DNA of 64,000 nucleotides from Bacteroidales bacterium (GTDB lineage Bacteria; Bacteroidota; Bacteroidia; Bacteroidales; M50B96): NCBI GenBank assembly GCA_021740905.1, contig JAIOYV010000004.1, positions 1 to 64,000 of the forward strand, read 5' to 3'. Shown piece by piece: positions 35,738 to 44,542 of this stretch (position 1 is its first letter; each line of letters starts with the position of its first letter). The notes under the pieces were generated by a model. It saw only the letters and a program-made list of their open reading frames with translations, ran no database searches and was not told where the DNA came from. The position numbers and the translations under genes were made by a program.

Positions 35738-35769
35738 GGCACGGATTGCAAATCCGCGCCAGCGCGGGG
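35738..35769 (-). repeat. REP-like palindrome, copy D (inverted)
   Basis: Plus strand reads GGCACGGATTGCAAATCCGC then GCCAGCGCGGGG, the reverse complement of copy C with few changes. It lies 102 bases upstream of the RAYT start, giving an inverted pair around the gene. Confidence 0.8.
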
Positions 35770-35787
35770 GGGCAAAAAATTAATCTG

Positions 35788-36486
35788 TTAAAGATTTGCA
35801 TTTATAGCTTCTTCTGTTTCAATAATTCTAATCATAAAATCATCATGCACGTCTGACATGAATACGGCCTCTATGAAATAGCCCGTTCCACTAATGTATT
35901 TTCGGTTTCCATTTTCAGGTATATAAAAATCGGCATCGTATTTTTTTATGATTTTTAAGAAATCATCTTTTGAATAAACAACATTTACAGGAGGTGATTC
36001 GGTTAAATATGTTTTTAACATCAACTTCCATATTGTTTCATTTGTTGCTTTAACATATAAGTCGCTTTTCCCAAATTCAGACCGAAAAAACGACCTAATT
36101 GGCTCACCAGTTTTTAATGCCAAGATTTCAACTCCCTTTTGGGTAAAAGTACTATCATCCTTTATGTATAAATACTCCCATTCCAAATTAAAAGGCACAG
36201 CAATTTTAAGATGCTTACCTTCAAAAAAAACAATGTGATAGTCCCAGGCTCCACCATATCCACTATAGTAGTTGTATAGTTCAATATTTACATTCTCAAA
36301 TGACCATTTTTCTATCTCTCTAATATCAGAGGAAAAAACTGTTAACGGCATGCCTTGATATTTTTCAAACTTATACACATCATTAGTAAATGCTTGAAAC
36401 AAAGAGTTGTTTTTCTCTTTATCCCTTAATGAAGAATCATTACAGGAATACAATATTAAGGCGATGAAAAATAATTTCCGTATCAT
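35788..36486 (-). CDS. Hypothetical lipoprotein
   Basis: 232 residues, no recognised family. Short signal with lipobox (FFIALILYSC). The rest is a soluble alpha/beta-looking protein with an aromatic stretch NYYSGYGGAWDYHIVFF. AT-rich codons resemble the lipoprotein at 34141. Probably envelope-anchored; role unknown. Confidence 0.65.
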   Translation of the reverse strand: MIRKLFFIALILYSCNDSSLRDKEKNNSLFQAFTNDVYKFEKYQGMPLTVFSSDIREIEKWSFENVNIELYNYYSGYGGAWDYHIVFFEGKHLKIAVPFNLEWEYLYIKDDSTFTQKGVEILALKTGEPIRSFFRSEFGKSDLYVKATNETIWKLMLKTYLTESPPVNVVYSKDDFLKIIKKYDADFYIPENGNRKYISGTGYFIEAVFMSDVHDDFMIRIIETEEAINANL

Positions 36487-36523
36487 CTTTTTAAGTTATC
36501 ATTTGCTGGATTTTGAGTATACT

Positions 36524-36556
36524 TCCCTGCATTGGTGCGGATTTGCAATCCATGCC
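36524..36556 (+). repeat. REP-like palindrome, copy E
   Basis: TCCCTGCATTGGTGCGG then ATTTGCAATCCATGCC, immediately after the 3' end of the C1-peptidase gene. Its right half is the source-side part of the 63-base duplication. Confidence 0.7.
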
Positions 36557-36600
36557 TTTCTATATTATTTCAACCCCATCTTCCCGGCAATCTCTTTCGG
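36538..36600 (+). repeat. 63-base duplication, copy at the peptidase gene end
   Basis: Covers the last 12 codons of the peptidase gene (minus strand) and 27 bases beyond its stop; identical to 34966-35028. This is probably the original copy because the gene is intact here. Confidence 0.9.
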
Positions 36601-37749
36601 AATAGCCTTTTTATGGACCATTATGGCCACCGTGTGGAGGCGGCAATAGGATTCCGACATATTTAGTTTGCCGCCAAAGTCGTTGCTGTCGGCGGCCCAC
36701 GAGTTTTTGGTAAGGTAGTATTTGTTCTTGTTCTTGTCCATCGAAATGCCCACGATGTGCATCAGGTGGTCGTCGGTTGAAACTAAGTTGTCGAATTTTT
36801 CCTGGCGGTATTCCTGGCTGATTGTCCTTTCCGGCTCATATTTGTCAAACAGGGCTTCCTTTTCATCATCGTCCTTATCGGCCCATTCTTTTTCGGGAAC
36901 TATGGCGAGTCCTTTTTTATGGTTGAATTCGCGCTCGCTCACATCGCCGTCCCAGCAAACCGTAAAGCCTTGCTTAATGGCATAATCCATAATGTCAATC
37001 AACTCGTCGAGCGGAATGTTGTAGTATAAATCGCTTGACCAGTTATCGGGTACTTCCAGATTAAATTTTGTGTAAAAGGGATGATGCGAATAGGAAGTGA
37101 TTTCGATGTAATCATCAGGATTAAAGTTTAAATGCCGGTCGGTAAAACTTTTTGGAGACATGCTTTTTCCATCCATTTCGAATTGTTCGGGTGCCGGGCC
37201 AAAATAAATGGAAAGCACGGCATCGATTGAAGGCAACCATTTTGAGGTGAGACCACTTCGCTTGCTTTTCAAAACACCATCCAACATGCCCTGCATTATG
37301 TTTTCGATTTCGGTATGGTTGTGTTCTTTGCCGTAGGTATTTCCCGGGTAAACCGACTCTGGCACAAATCCGTGCTGCCGGATTACATTCATCACATCGT
37401 GTGCCTGGCCTCCCTGAGAAAAATTGCCTTTACCCTGTTTCCTTACATATAATTCGGCTTTGGTAAGATAGGCATATCGGGCAAAGTATATTTCGCTTAA
37501 ATCGTACTCGCCTTTATCCATGCGCATCAATTCCGATTCGATAAAGGATGTGGTGGCATAGCTCCAGCACGTACCCGCCCGCTGCTGATTTTTCACTGAA
37601 GTGGCAGGCAATTCAATCTGATTTTCGATTTGGTAAGCTTTGTTTTTTTCTTTGTCTTCCTTTTTCTTATCCTTCTGTCCCCAGCCGGGAAGAACCATGC
37701 CCACAAGCAAAATTGTGGCAATTATGCTTTTTAACTGAAATGCTTTCAT
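36565..37749 (-). CDS. Secreted C1-family (papain/bleomycin hydrolase-like) cysteine peptidase
   Basis: 394 residues. Signal peptide (SIIATILLVGMVLPGWG), then a charged linker. Active-site cysteine in KNQQRAGTCWSYATTSF (about 54-70), histidine in DDHLMHIVGI, and asparagine in YYLTKNSWAADSNDFGG complete the C1 triad. The wording is closest to bacterial bleomycin-hydrolase-like (PepC-type) peptidases, but export makes a periplasmic or secreted role likely. The 3' end is duplicated near the RAYT gene. Confidence 0.88.
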   Translation of the reverse strand: MKAFQLKSIIATILLVGMVLPGWGQKDKKKEDKEKNKAYQIENQIELPATSVKNQQRAGTCWSYATTSFIESELMRMDKGEYDLSEIYFARYAYLTKAELYVRKQGKGNFSQGGQAHDVMNVIRQHGFVPESVYPGNTYGKEHNHTEIENIMQGMLDGVLKSKRSGLTSKWLPSIDAVLSIYFGPAPEQFEMDGKSMSPKSFTDRHLNFNPDDYIEITSYSHHPFYTKFNLEVPDNWSSDLYYNIPLDELIDIMDYAIKQGFTVCWDGDVSEREFNHKKGLAIVPEKEWADKDDDEKEALFDKYEPERTISQEYRQEKFDNLVSTDDHLMHIVGISMDKNKNKYYLTKNSWAADSNDFGGKLNMSESYCRLHTVAIMVHKKAIPKEIAGKMGLK

Positions 37750-37864
37750 TGTATTTTATTTTAATCTATCCTTTTAAAATGAAACCCAAAATGATTGGAT
37801 CATCTATCATTAATCGCTAATCACTATTCATTAATCATTAATCACTAATAAATAATCATTTGAA
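37750..37864. repeat. ATTAATCACTAAT-word spacer
   Basis: About five imperfect repeats of ATTAATC(A/G)CTAATCA-like words (37807-37858) between the exporter permease stop and the peptidase start. No promoter box could be distinguished within the AT-rich repeats. Confidence 0.5.
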
Positions 37865-39211
37865 TTAGCTGCTGTATTTAATCCACTTCCAGATTTCCTT
37901 ATAGCTAACTTTTTGCCCATACATAAGAATGCCTGTCTTGTAAATTTTCGAGGCTACCCATGTAGTAAAAATAAAGGTAGCAATCAGCAAGCCCATAGAC
38001 AGGCCTATTTCCCAATAAGGCACGCCAAAGGGTATTCGGGCCATCATCACAATGGGCGAGGTAAGGGGGATTATGGAAAACCAAAAGGCCAATTGCCCGT
38101 CGGGATTTTGAATGGCATTTATCATTACCAGAAGGGCTATTATTAGTGGTATGGTAATGGGCATCATAAATTGCTGGGTGTCGGTTTCGCTGTCGACAGC
38201 CGAACCAATGGCTGCAAACAAGGCGGCGTAAATCAAATATCCACCCAGAAAATAAAAAAGGAAGGATAAAATCACAGCTACAAAGTTGATGGAATTGAGG
38301 GTCGAATCGATCAGTTTTTGAATCTTGTCACCCTCCATCGAAATGTCGGTCACATTCATTCCCTGTGGAACCCCTTGCGTGGCCATCACACTAGAGGCGG
38401 GGTTTTGTTGCATAACTTGCTCGGGGCTATAATCGGGGGCAAGGAGCGCGAGGCCAATCCACGAAAACAAGGTAATCAGGATAATCCACGCCAAAAATTG
38501 GGTAAGGCCAACCAAGGCGATCCCCACAATTTTTCCCATCATAAGCTGGAAAGGTTTCACCGATGAAATGATAACTTCTACAATGCGGCTGGTTTTTTCT
38601 TCGATTACACCTCGCATAACCTGCGCCCCATAAATAAAAATAAACATATAGATAAGAAACCCGGCTCCATAACCAAGCCCCATAGTGATTCCCGTGTTAC
38701 TTTTCACCTCTTCGCCATCTTCTTTCCACTTGATGGTATCGACGGCCATTTTTACCTTCAGGCTTTGCAGCATTTCGCGACTGATACCTGCATCCACAAT
38801 ATTCTTGTCTTCGAGATAAGTTTCGATTGCATTTTCGATGTACATTACGACAGCCTGACTGGGCTGTTTCTCAGAAAACAGCTGAATCCTTTTTGATTGG
38901 ACCACATTGGCCGGAATGTACAAAATGGAATATAGCTCATCCTTAGTATAAAGCTCACGGGCATCGTCAATGCTCTTGCCTGCCAAAAGTTCGAATTTGA
39001 TAATGTCGCTATTGTGTAGCGATTCAAACAGTACCATCGACTCATCGATTATGCCTATGTTTTTGATTTCGGTGTCTTCGGCAAAAATCAAGTAGGCATA
39101 GCCCACAATAAATGCGGCCATAATCAATGGCGAAAGCAGGGTCATAACGATGAAACTACGTTTGCGTACCCGGCTTAAATATTCTCTTTTTAAGACAATT
39201 GAGGTCTTCAT
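37865..39211 (-). CDS. ABC-2 type exporter permease (NatB-like)
   Basis: 448 residues. N-terminal membrane helix after a basic leader (KREYLSRVRKRSFIVMTLLSPLI), a soluble periplasmic region to about 175, then five or six helices, including GAGFLIYMFIFIYGAQVM with VIEEKTSRIVEVIISSVKP, the ABC-2 permease signature. With the ATPase encoded 14 bases upstream it forms an exporter of the Na+/drug (NatAB) type; the substrate is unknown. Confidence 0.87.
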   Translation of the reverse strand: MKTSIVLKREYLSRVRKRSFIVMTLLSPLIMAAFIVGYAYLIFAEDTEIKNIGIIDESMVLFESLHNSDIIKFELLAGKSIDDARELYTKDELYSILYIPANVVQSKRIQLFSEKQPSQAVVMYIENAIETYLEDKNIVDAGISREMLQSLKVKMAVDTIKWKEDGEEVKSNTGITMGLGYGAGFLIYMFIFIYGAQVMRGVIEEKTSRIVEVIISSVKPFQLMMGKIVGIALVGLTQFLAWIILITLFSWIGLALLAPDYSPEQVMQQNPASSVMATQGVPQGMNVTDISMEGDKIQKLIDSTLNSINFVAVILSFLFYFLGGYLIYAALFAAIGSAVDSETDTQQFMMPITIPLIIALLVMINAIQNPDGQLAFWFSIIPLTSPIVMMARIPFGVPYWEIGLSMGLLIATFIFTTWVASKIYKTGILMYGQKVSYKEIWKWIKYSS

Positions 39212-39225
39212 GCTGTTTTTCTTTT

Positions 39226-40161
39226 CTACAATAAATCGTTCCCTTTGTTTGATCCTTCCACTACTTTGATGAAGATATCGTTCATGGTGGGGATTACTTC
39301 GTTGAACCCAACTATAGTTCCTTTTTTCATGAGGATGGTCAATAATTCGTTGGTGGTCATTTGTTTGATCAACCTAAACCGGACCGAGTGAATATCATCC
39401 TGGTGAGTAGCTTCCACAATCTCGTATTCCGACGATAAAGTTGCTTCGAGTTTGTTGAATAGCCCTAAGAATTTTACCTCAAAAGTATTCGACTTGTGCT
39501 GTTCGCGGATGGTGTCGATATGCCCTTCGAGGATCACTTCGGCTTTGTTGATCAAGCTGATATTGTCGCACAATTCCTCCACGGATCCCATGTTGTGGGT
39601 AGAGAAAATGATGGTGGCTCCTTCTTTTTTAAGCTGAAGGATTTCATTTTTGAGAAGGTTGGCATTGATGGGGTCGAAACCACTAAAAGGTTCATCGAAA
39701 ATAAGCAAGGGAGGCTTGTGCAAAACGGTAACAATAAATTGCACCTTTTGCTGCATCCCTTTTGATAGTTCTTCTACCTTTTTGTCCCACCAGGCTTGAA
39801 TCTCGAATTTCTCGAACCAGTATTTTAACCGTTTCAGGGCATCTTGTTTCGATAATCCTTTCAGCCTTGCGAGATAGAGCGCTTGTTCGCCCACTTTCAT
39901 CTTTTTGTACAAGCCCCGTTCTTCGGGCAGGTAACCGATTTGCGCCACATGTTCCGGCCTAAGCAAACCATTTTTGAAAAACAACTCGCCACTGTCGGGT
40001 GCAAAGATCTGGTTGATTATCCTAATTAGTGTGGTTTTGCCTGCCCCGTTTGGGCCAAGCAATCCAAAAATGCTTCCTTCCGGGACATGGATACTGACAT
40101 TATTTAGAGCGACGTGGTCGACGAAATTCTTATGTATATTTTCTGCTTTAAATAATTCCAT
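39226..40161 (-). CDS. ABC transporter ATP-binding protein (NatA-like)
   Basis: 311 residues. Walker A GPNGAGKTT (about 35), Q-loop region GYLPEERGLYKKM, signature LSKGMQQKVQF, Walker B LLIFDEPFSGFDP, and H-loop STHNMGSVEELCD. The C-terminal 80 residues match the extra domain of NatA/YhaQ-like subunits. First gene of the two-gene exporter operon. Confidence 0.92.
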   Translation of the reverse strand: MELFKAENIHKNFVDHVALNNVSIHVPEGSIFGLLGPNGAGKTTLIRIINQIFAPDSGELFFKNGLLRPEHVAQIGYLPEERGLYKKMKVGEQALYLARLKGLSKQDALKRLKYWFEKFEIQAWWDKKVEELSKGMQQKVQFIVTVLHKPPLLIFDEPFSGFDPINANLLKNEILQLKKEGATIIFSTHNMGSVEELCDNISLINKAEVILEGHIDTIREQHKSNTFEVKFLGLFNKLEATLSSEYEIVEATHQDDIHSVRFRLIKQMTTNELLTILMKKGTIVGFNEVIPTMNDIFIKVVEGSNKGNDLL

Positions 40162-40717
40162 CTATTGAAAAATTAAGGCGTGAAGATAGATAAATTCTAT
40201 GGATGGGGAAAGAGGATTTTTGGTGTTGAGTTGGGGAAGTTCTGAGTTGAAGGGTTCTGAGTTGTAATTTTAATATCAAATAAGGAACGTTGAATGATGG
40301 TGGGTTTTGGCTTTCTCATTCATTATTGAATGTTGATTATTAGATATTGGATATTTCTTTCTTTATAGATTTATACGGATGGGTGTAGGATATTGGCTGG
40401 GTGGCTTTGCAGAGACGCGATTTATCGCGACTAATATTTATCGAGCCTGGGGCTTTCAGCAATAGACGCGACAAATCGCGTCTAATAAAAGCGTGCCTGG
40501 TTTCATCAACAAAAAACACGACTTATCGTGCATTCGGATGATCTGGGTCTTTCAAAACTAGACGCGATAAATCGCGTCTCTACAATTACAATGTGTATGC
40601 TCTGTCAGGGACTTTAACACCCCAGAACTTCTCCAACTCAGAACTTTTTATCTCCGGACTCCCCAACTCCGAACTTCCCAACTCCGAACTCTTTCAACTC
40701 AGAACTCTTTCAACTCC
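40162..40717. repeat. Gene-free spacer packed with palindromes and repeated words
   Basis: Four copies of the AGACGCGA...TCGCGTCT palindrome (40411-40432, 40463-40484, 40516-40531 diverged, 40560-40579), ATATTGGATATT-type words (40280-40360), and AACTCAGAACT/AACTCCGAACT words (40225-40262 and 40619-40716). No gene seen. Confidence 0.75.
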
Positions 40718-41872
40718 TTAAAACAAATCCTTAACTTTATTAAAAAATCCCTTCTCACTATGAGTAGGCTCGGGTTTGAAATTTTCCGATTCCTGTAATT
40801 TTTCAAGCGATTTCTTCTCCTCTTTTGAAAGGTTCTTAGGTACCCAAACATTGATGTTTACGAGCAAATCGCCCCGGCCATAACCATTCACATCAGGGAT
40901 TCCTTTCCCTCTCAACCGAAGTACTTTTCCGGGTTGGGTGCCGGGTTCAATTTTGACTTTTACTTTTCCATCCACAGTAGGGATTTCGACCGGGGTGCCC
41001 AGGGCTGCCTCGGGGAAACTGACAAAAAGATTATAGTGCAGGTCGTTTTCGTCGCGCACCAAATCAGGGTGTGGTTCCTCGGTAATATAAACCAATAAAT
41101 CGCCATTGATCCCACCGCGCCGTGGCGCATTGCCTTTGCCGCTAACCGACAGCTGCATGCCTTCTGCCACACCTGCGGGTATGTTTATGCTGATAACTTC
41201 GTTATCTTCGACAATGCCTTCGCCGTAACATTTTGTACACTTGTTGGTGATGGTTTTCCCATCACCGTTGCAAGTGGGGCATGTCGAAGAGGATTGCATT
41301 TGCCCCAGGATTGTGTTTGTGACCCGTGTAACTTGTCCTGCTCCACGACAGGTCGAACAGGTTGTATGACTCGATCCTTGTGCGGCACCATTGCCACCAC
41401 AAGCCGAGCAGCTCACATATTTTTTTACTTTGATTTTCTTTTCAACCCCTTCGGCCACTTCCTGTAAGGTAAGTTTTACTTTTACCCTCAGGTTCGACCC
41501 TTTGTTCACCCTTTGCTGACGACGGCCGCCGCCACCAAATCCACTGAAACCGCCGCCAAAGTGTCCGCCAAATACATCGCCAAAATGCGAGAAAATATCG
41601 TCCATGCTCATGCCACCACCGCTAAAACCACCGCCACCGGCAGCACCGCTAACCCCGGCGTGTCCAAACTGGTCGTAACGTGCACGTTTGTTGTCATCGC
41701 TCAAAACTTCATACGCTTCGGCAGCTTCTTTGAATCTATTTTCAGCCTCTTTGTCCCCAGGGTTTTTGTCGGGATGGTGTTTGATGGCCTGCTGCCGGTA
41801 AGCTTTTTTTATTTCTTCCTTCGATGCGCCTTTTGCAACTCCAAGTATCTCGTAAAAATCTCTTTTTGTCAT
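40718..41872 (-). CDS. dnaJ: Chaperone DnaJ
   Basis: 384 residues. J domain with [10 protein letters not shown], Gly/Phe-rich region (about 75-125), four zinc-finger repeats ([32 protein letters not shown]), and the C-terminal substrate-binding domains. Stimulates DnaK ATPase in protein folding and heat-shock response. It follows grpE after 153 bases that contain a CGAAGCTTCAGCGTAGG repeat element, so co-transcription is likely but not certain. dnaK is not in the window. Confidence 0.97.
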   Translation of the reverse strand: MTKRDFYEILGVAKGASKEEIKKAYRQQAIKHHPDKNPGDKEAENRFKEAAEAYEVLSDDNKRARYDQFGHAGVSGAAGGGGFSGGGMSMDDIFSHFGDVFGGHFGGGFSGFGGGGRRQQRVNKGSNLRVKVKLTLQEVAEGVEKKIKVKKYVSCSACGGNGAAQGSSHTTCSTCRGAGQVTRVTNTILGQMQSSSTCPTCNGDGKTITNKCTKCYGEGIVEDNEVISINIPAGVAEGMQLSVSGKGNAPRRGGINGDLLVYITEEPHPDLVRDENDLHYNLFVSFPEAALGTPVEIPTVDGKVKVKIEPGTQPGKVLRLRGKGIPDVNGYGRGDLLVNINVWVPKNLSKEEKKSLEKLQESENFKPEPTHSEKGFFNKVKDLF

Positions 41873-41982
41873 AGTTCTGGTTTCGTGTTTCGCCTACACT
41901 CGTATCATTAGCGTAGGATGGTGTTTCGCCCTACTGCGCTAAAGCTTCGTAGGGTAAATGTTTCAGGTTTTAGGTTTCGTAT

Positions 41983-42024
41983 TTCGGGCCTGCCCTCCGA
42001 AGCTTCAGCGTAGGAGGGTTTCGG
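41983..42024 (+). repeat. Dispersed repeat between grpE and dnaJ
   Basis: GGGCCTGCCCTCCGAAGC followed by TTCAGCGTAGGAGGGTTTCG. The reverse complement with few changes occurs at 51263-51303. CCCTCC and GGAGGG arms can pair. A related CTTCGTAGGG fragment lies just upstream near 41945. Confidence 0.65.
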
Positions 42025-42025
42025 G

Positions 42026-42694
42026 TTATTCTCCAATCACTACTTTCGAAAACCGGATTACTTTATCATTCAAACGATAGCCCTTTTCGACTACATCAAC
42101 TACTTTGCCTTTTAGTTTCTTCTTTGGGGCAGGTATTTTGGTCAGGGCTTCGTGTAAATCAGTATCAAATTCTTGATGAAGAGCCTCTATTTCTTTTACT
42201 CCATGCTGAGATAAGAACTCTTTGAATTTATTATATATCAAGGTTATCCCATCGAATATGGCACCACAATCTTTGGCCTCTTTCATCGAACCCATTGCCC
42301 TTTCAAAATCGTCGACCACTGGAAGGATCCTAAGCATAAGGTCTTCGCCGGCAGTTTTTGTCAAGTCCATTTTTTCTTTGAGGGTCCGGCGGCGATAGTT
42401 ATCAAATTCAGCCGATAGCCTGATGTATTTGTCCTTCGACTCGGCAAGCTCGCGAAGAAGCCTGTTCAGCTCATCCTCGCGGGTTACTTCTTCTTCCTGT
42501 TGATCGACATCTGTTTCACTCGGAGCATCCCCTCCTTCGGGGCTTGCATCTTCCTCTTTTTCAGCAGTATCATTCATTTCAACAGTTTCTTCTGTACCTT
42601 TTTCAGTTTCGCTCGATTCCTGATTTGTCATATTTTCGTTTTCTTCCAGATTCTCCTTATCCGAAATATTAGTGTCTGATTTATCGTTGCCCAT
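42026..42694 (-). CDS. grpE: Nucleotide exchange factor GrpE
   Basis: 222 residues. The first 90 are highly acidic (Glu/Thr/Asp-rich) and probably disordered; then a coiled coil (LNRLLRELAESKDKYIRLSAEFDNYRRR) and the GrpE core, ending with GKVVDVVEKGYRLNDKVIR. Releases ADP from DnaK. Upstream of dnaJ on the same strand. Confidence 0.95.
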   Translation of the reverse strand: MGNDKSDTNISDKENLEENENMTNQESSETEKGTEETVEMNDTAEKEEDASPEGGDAPSETDVDQQEEEVTREDELNRLLRELAESKDKYIRLSAEFDNYRRRTLKEKMDLTKTAGEDLMLRILPVVDDFERAMGSMKEAKDCGAIFDGITLIYNKFKEFLSQHGVKEIEALHQEFDTDLHEALTKIPAPKKKLKGKVVDVVEKGYRLNDKVIRFSKVVIGE

Positions 42695-42808
42695 CTTTAT
42701 TCAATTTTCGATTAAACAATTTCGCACGCCCCATACCAAATTTTTTGCCATCAGTGGTTTTCCGACAATATGGCACATAAATAATGAATGTCAAAGTTTA
42801 TAATGACA

Positions 42809-42846
42809 CAGAGGGTGTTCAACCCTGACGTGTTGAACACCCTCTG
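42809..42846. terminator. Perfect 15-base inverted repeat after the TlpA-like gene
   Basis: CAGAGGGTGTTCAAC and GTTGAACACCCTCTG pair fully around an 8-base loop, 75 bases beyond the stop of the minus-strand thioredoxin gene. No T tract, so it may be a terminator or a dispersed palindromic element. Confidence 0.5.
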
Positions 42847-42920
42847 ACAATTTCCTTATTCGAATCCTATATTTAGAAAACTTGAAATTCTTAATCAGTC
42901 AATCGACATTAATCAATTTC

Positions 42921-43481
42921 TTACCTTCTTTTTTCAAGCAAACTTTCAAGGGTTATGTGTAATTCCTGACCACGCAAATTTTTCCCAATAATAATCCCGT
43001 TGCCATCAATCAGCACACTCGATGGGATACTATTGACTTTATATTTGGCAGCAGCCTCCGATTTCCATTGTTTCAAATCGCTCACATGGGTATCCCACAC
43101 CAGATTGTCTTTTTCAATGGCATCGACCCATCTAGCCTTATCCCGGTCCAACGAAACACCATAAACAGTAAATCCGTCGCCGTTTTTAAATTTCATTTTT
43201 TTATACTCATTATAAGCAGCCACTACATTGGGGTTTTCCCTGCGACATGGGGCACACCAGGATGCCCAAAAATCGATCAAAACCATTTTTCCGCGAAGGT
43301 CGGAAAGCTTTATAATTTTTCCTTCGGGGGACTCGTAAGCCAATTCGGGTGCCTCATCACCTACGTTGAGGCCAACGGTGGCTGTTCCCTGTGTCTCTGT
43401 GTTTGAGTTGTTTGTAACAACAAATCCGGATATTACGATGGCCACTAAAGCCAACAAAGCGATTAATTTTATTTTGCTCAT
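42921..43481 (-). CDS. TlpA-like thioredoxin-family protein
   Basis: 186 residues. N-terminal hydrophobic signal/anchor (LIALLALVAIVISGFVV), then a thioredoxin fold with LIDFWASWCAPCRREN, giving the redox pair CAPC, and cis-proline SIPSSVLID. Probably a periplasmic thiol-disulfide exchange protein. A bipartite promoter lies at 43504-43535. Confidence 0.9.
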   Translation of the reverse strand: MSKIKLIALLALVAIVISGFVVTNNSNTETQGTATVGLNVGDEAPELAYESPEGKIIKLSDLRGKMVLIDFWASWCAPCRRENPNVVAAYNEYKKMKFKNGDGFTVYGVSLDRDKARWVDAIEKDNLVWDTHVSDLKQWKSEAAAKYKVNSIPSSVLIDGNGIIIGKNLRGQELHITLESLLEKRR

Positions 43482-43503
43482 TTTTACTTTATTTTTTGAT
43501 TTT

Positions 43504-43535
43504 CAAAAATATTAAAACTTTAGAGTAAATAACAA
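43504..43535 (-). promoter_or_regulatory. Bipartite promoter of the TlpA-like gene
   Basis: Minus strand: TTG (43535-43533), 21-base spacer, TATTTTTG (43511-43504), about 23 bases before the start codon. Confidence 0.55.
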
Positions 43536-43691
43536 CTGTTTAAATAAATTGTTTGTGACTACCTGCAAACACAATTAAGAATTTGAAATTTTTAGTGCTT
43601 TTGCATCGAAACACACTGCCGAATTGGAGGATTAAAAAAATCAATCGTCAATATTCATTTATTACTACCTTCGCCCCACAAATAAAAAAGG

Positions 43692-44474
43692 ATGCAAAAG
43701 TTTCAACCATTACATTTAGCGTTTAGCCTATTGGGGGGACTTGTCCTATTATTTATTATAGCCCCGCTTTTGGGCCTGGTACTGGCCACTCCTCTTGCCG
43801 ATTTATTGGAAACGACCGCCGACAAGGAGGTCCAGGATAGTATCGTGCTTACATTGAGCGTTTCTTTTTTTGCCACCTTGTTTTTTGCGGTGGCTGCAAT
43901 TCCATTTTCCTATATGCTTGCCCGTAATTCATTCCCATTTAAAAAGCTGGTTTCCGGTATTATCGACATCCCTATTGTGATACCCCATTCGGCAGCGGGG
44001 ATTGCCATATTGGGCTTTGTAGCACGCGATTCGGCCCTAGGGAATTTAGCTTCAAAAATCGGGTTGAGTTTTGTGGGACACCCTCTGGGAATTGGACTGG
44101 CAATGGCTTTTGTGAGCATCCCGTTTTTAATAAATGCCGCCCGCGATGGGTTCGAGCAGGTACCTGTGCGTTTGGAAAAAGCGGCCATGAATTTGGGAGC
44201 TTCTCCTTTACGAGTATTTTTTACCATATCGCTGCCCCTCGCCTGGCGGTCAGTTATTACAGGTTTGATTATGATGTTTGCACGGGGCATGAGTGAATTC
44301 GGTGCAGTAATAATAGTAGCCTATCACCCAATTATCACACCGGTGCTTATCTACGAAAGGTTTGGTGCATTTGGGTTAAAATATGCCCGACCCGTGGCCG
44401 TGGTCTTTATCTTGGTGTGCTTGCTTTTTTTTGTGTTGTTGAGGTGGCTGGCCGATTCATCAAAAAAGGAATGA
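43692..44474 (+). CDS. ABC transporter permease, molybdate/tungstate (ModB/WtpB) type
   Basis: 260 residues with six membrane helices. The cytoplasmic EAA loop reads EKAAMNLGASPLRVFFTISLP. FARGMSEFGAVIIVAYHP is typical of molybdate, tungstate and sulfate permeases; the overall wording resembles WtpB. It should pair with a periplasmic binding protein and an ATPase, but neither flanks it: the gene stands alone between the TlpA-like and LptF/G genes. Oxyanion specificity is inferred from family only. Confidence 0.85.
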   Translation: MQKFQPLHLAFSLLGGLVLLFIIAPLLGLVLATPLADLLETTADKEVQDSIVLTLSVSFFATLFFAVAAIPFSYMLARNSFPFKKLVSGIIDIPIVIPHSAAGIAILGFVARDSALGNLASKIGLSFVGHPLGIGLAMAFVSIPFLINAARDGFEQVPVRLEKAAMNLGASPLRVFFTISLPLAWRSVITGLIMMFARGMSEFGAVIIVAYHPIITPVLIYERFGAFGLKYARPVAVVFILVCLLFFVLLRWLADSSKKE

Positions 44475-44542
44475 CGAGAGATATTTTTTCGGTACGGGGC
44501 TATTGATGGAAATTTTACATTTTTCGGTCTATTTTGGGTAGC

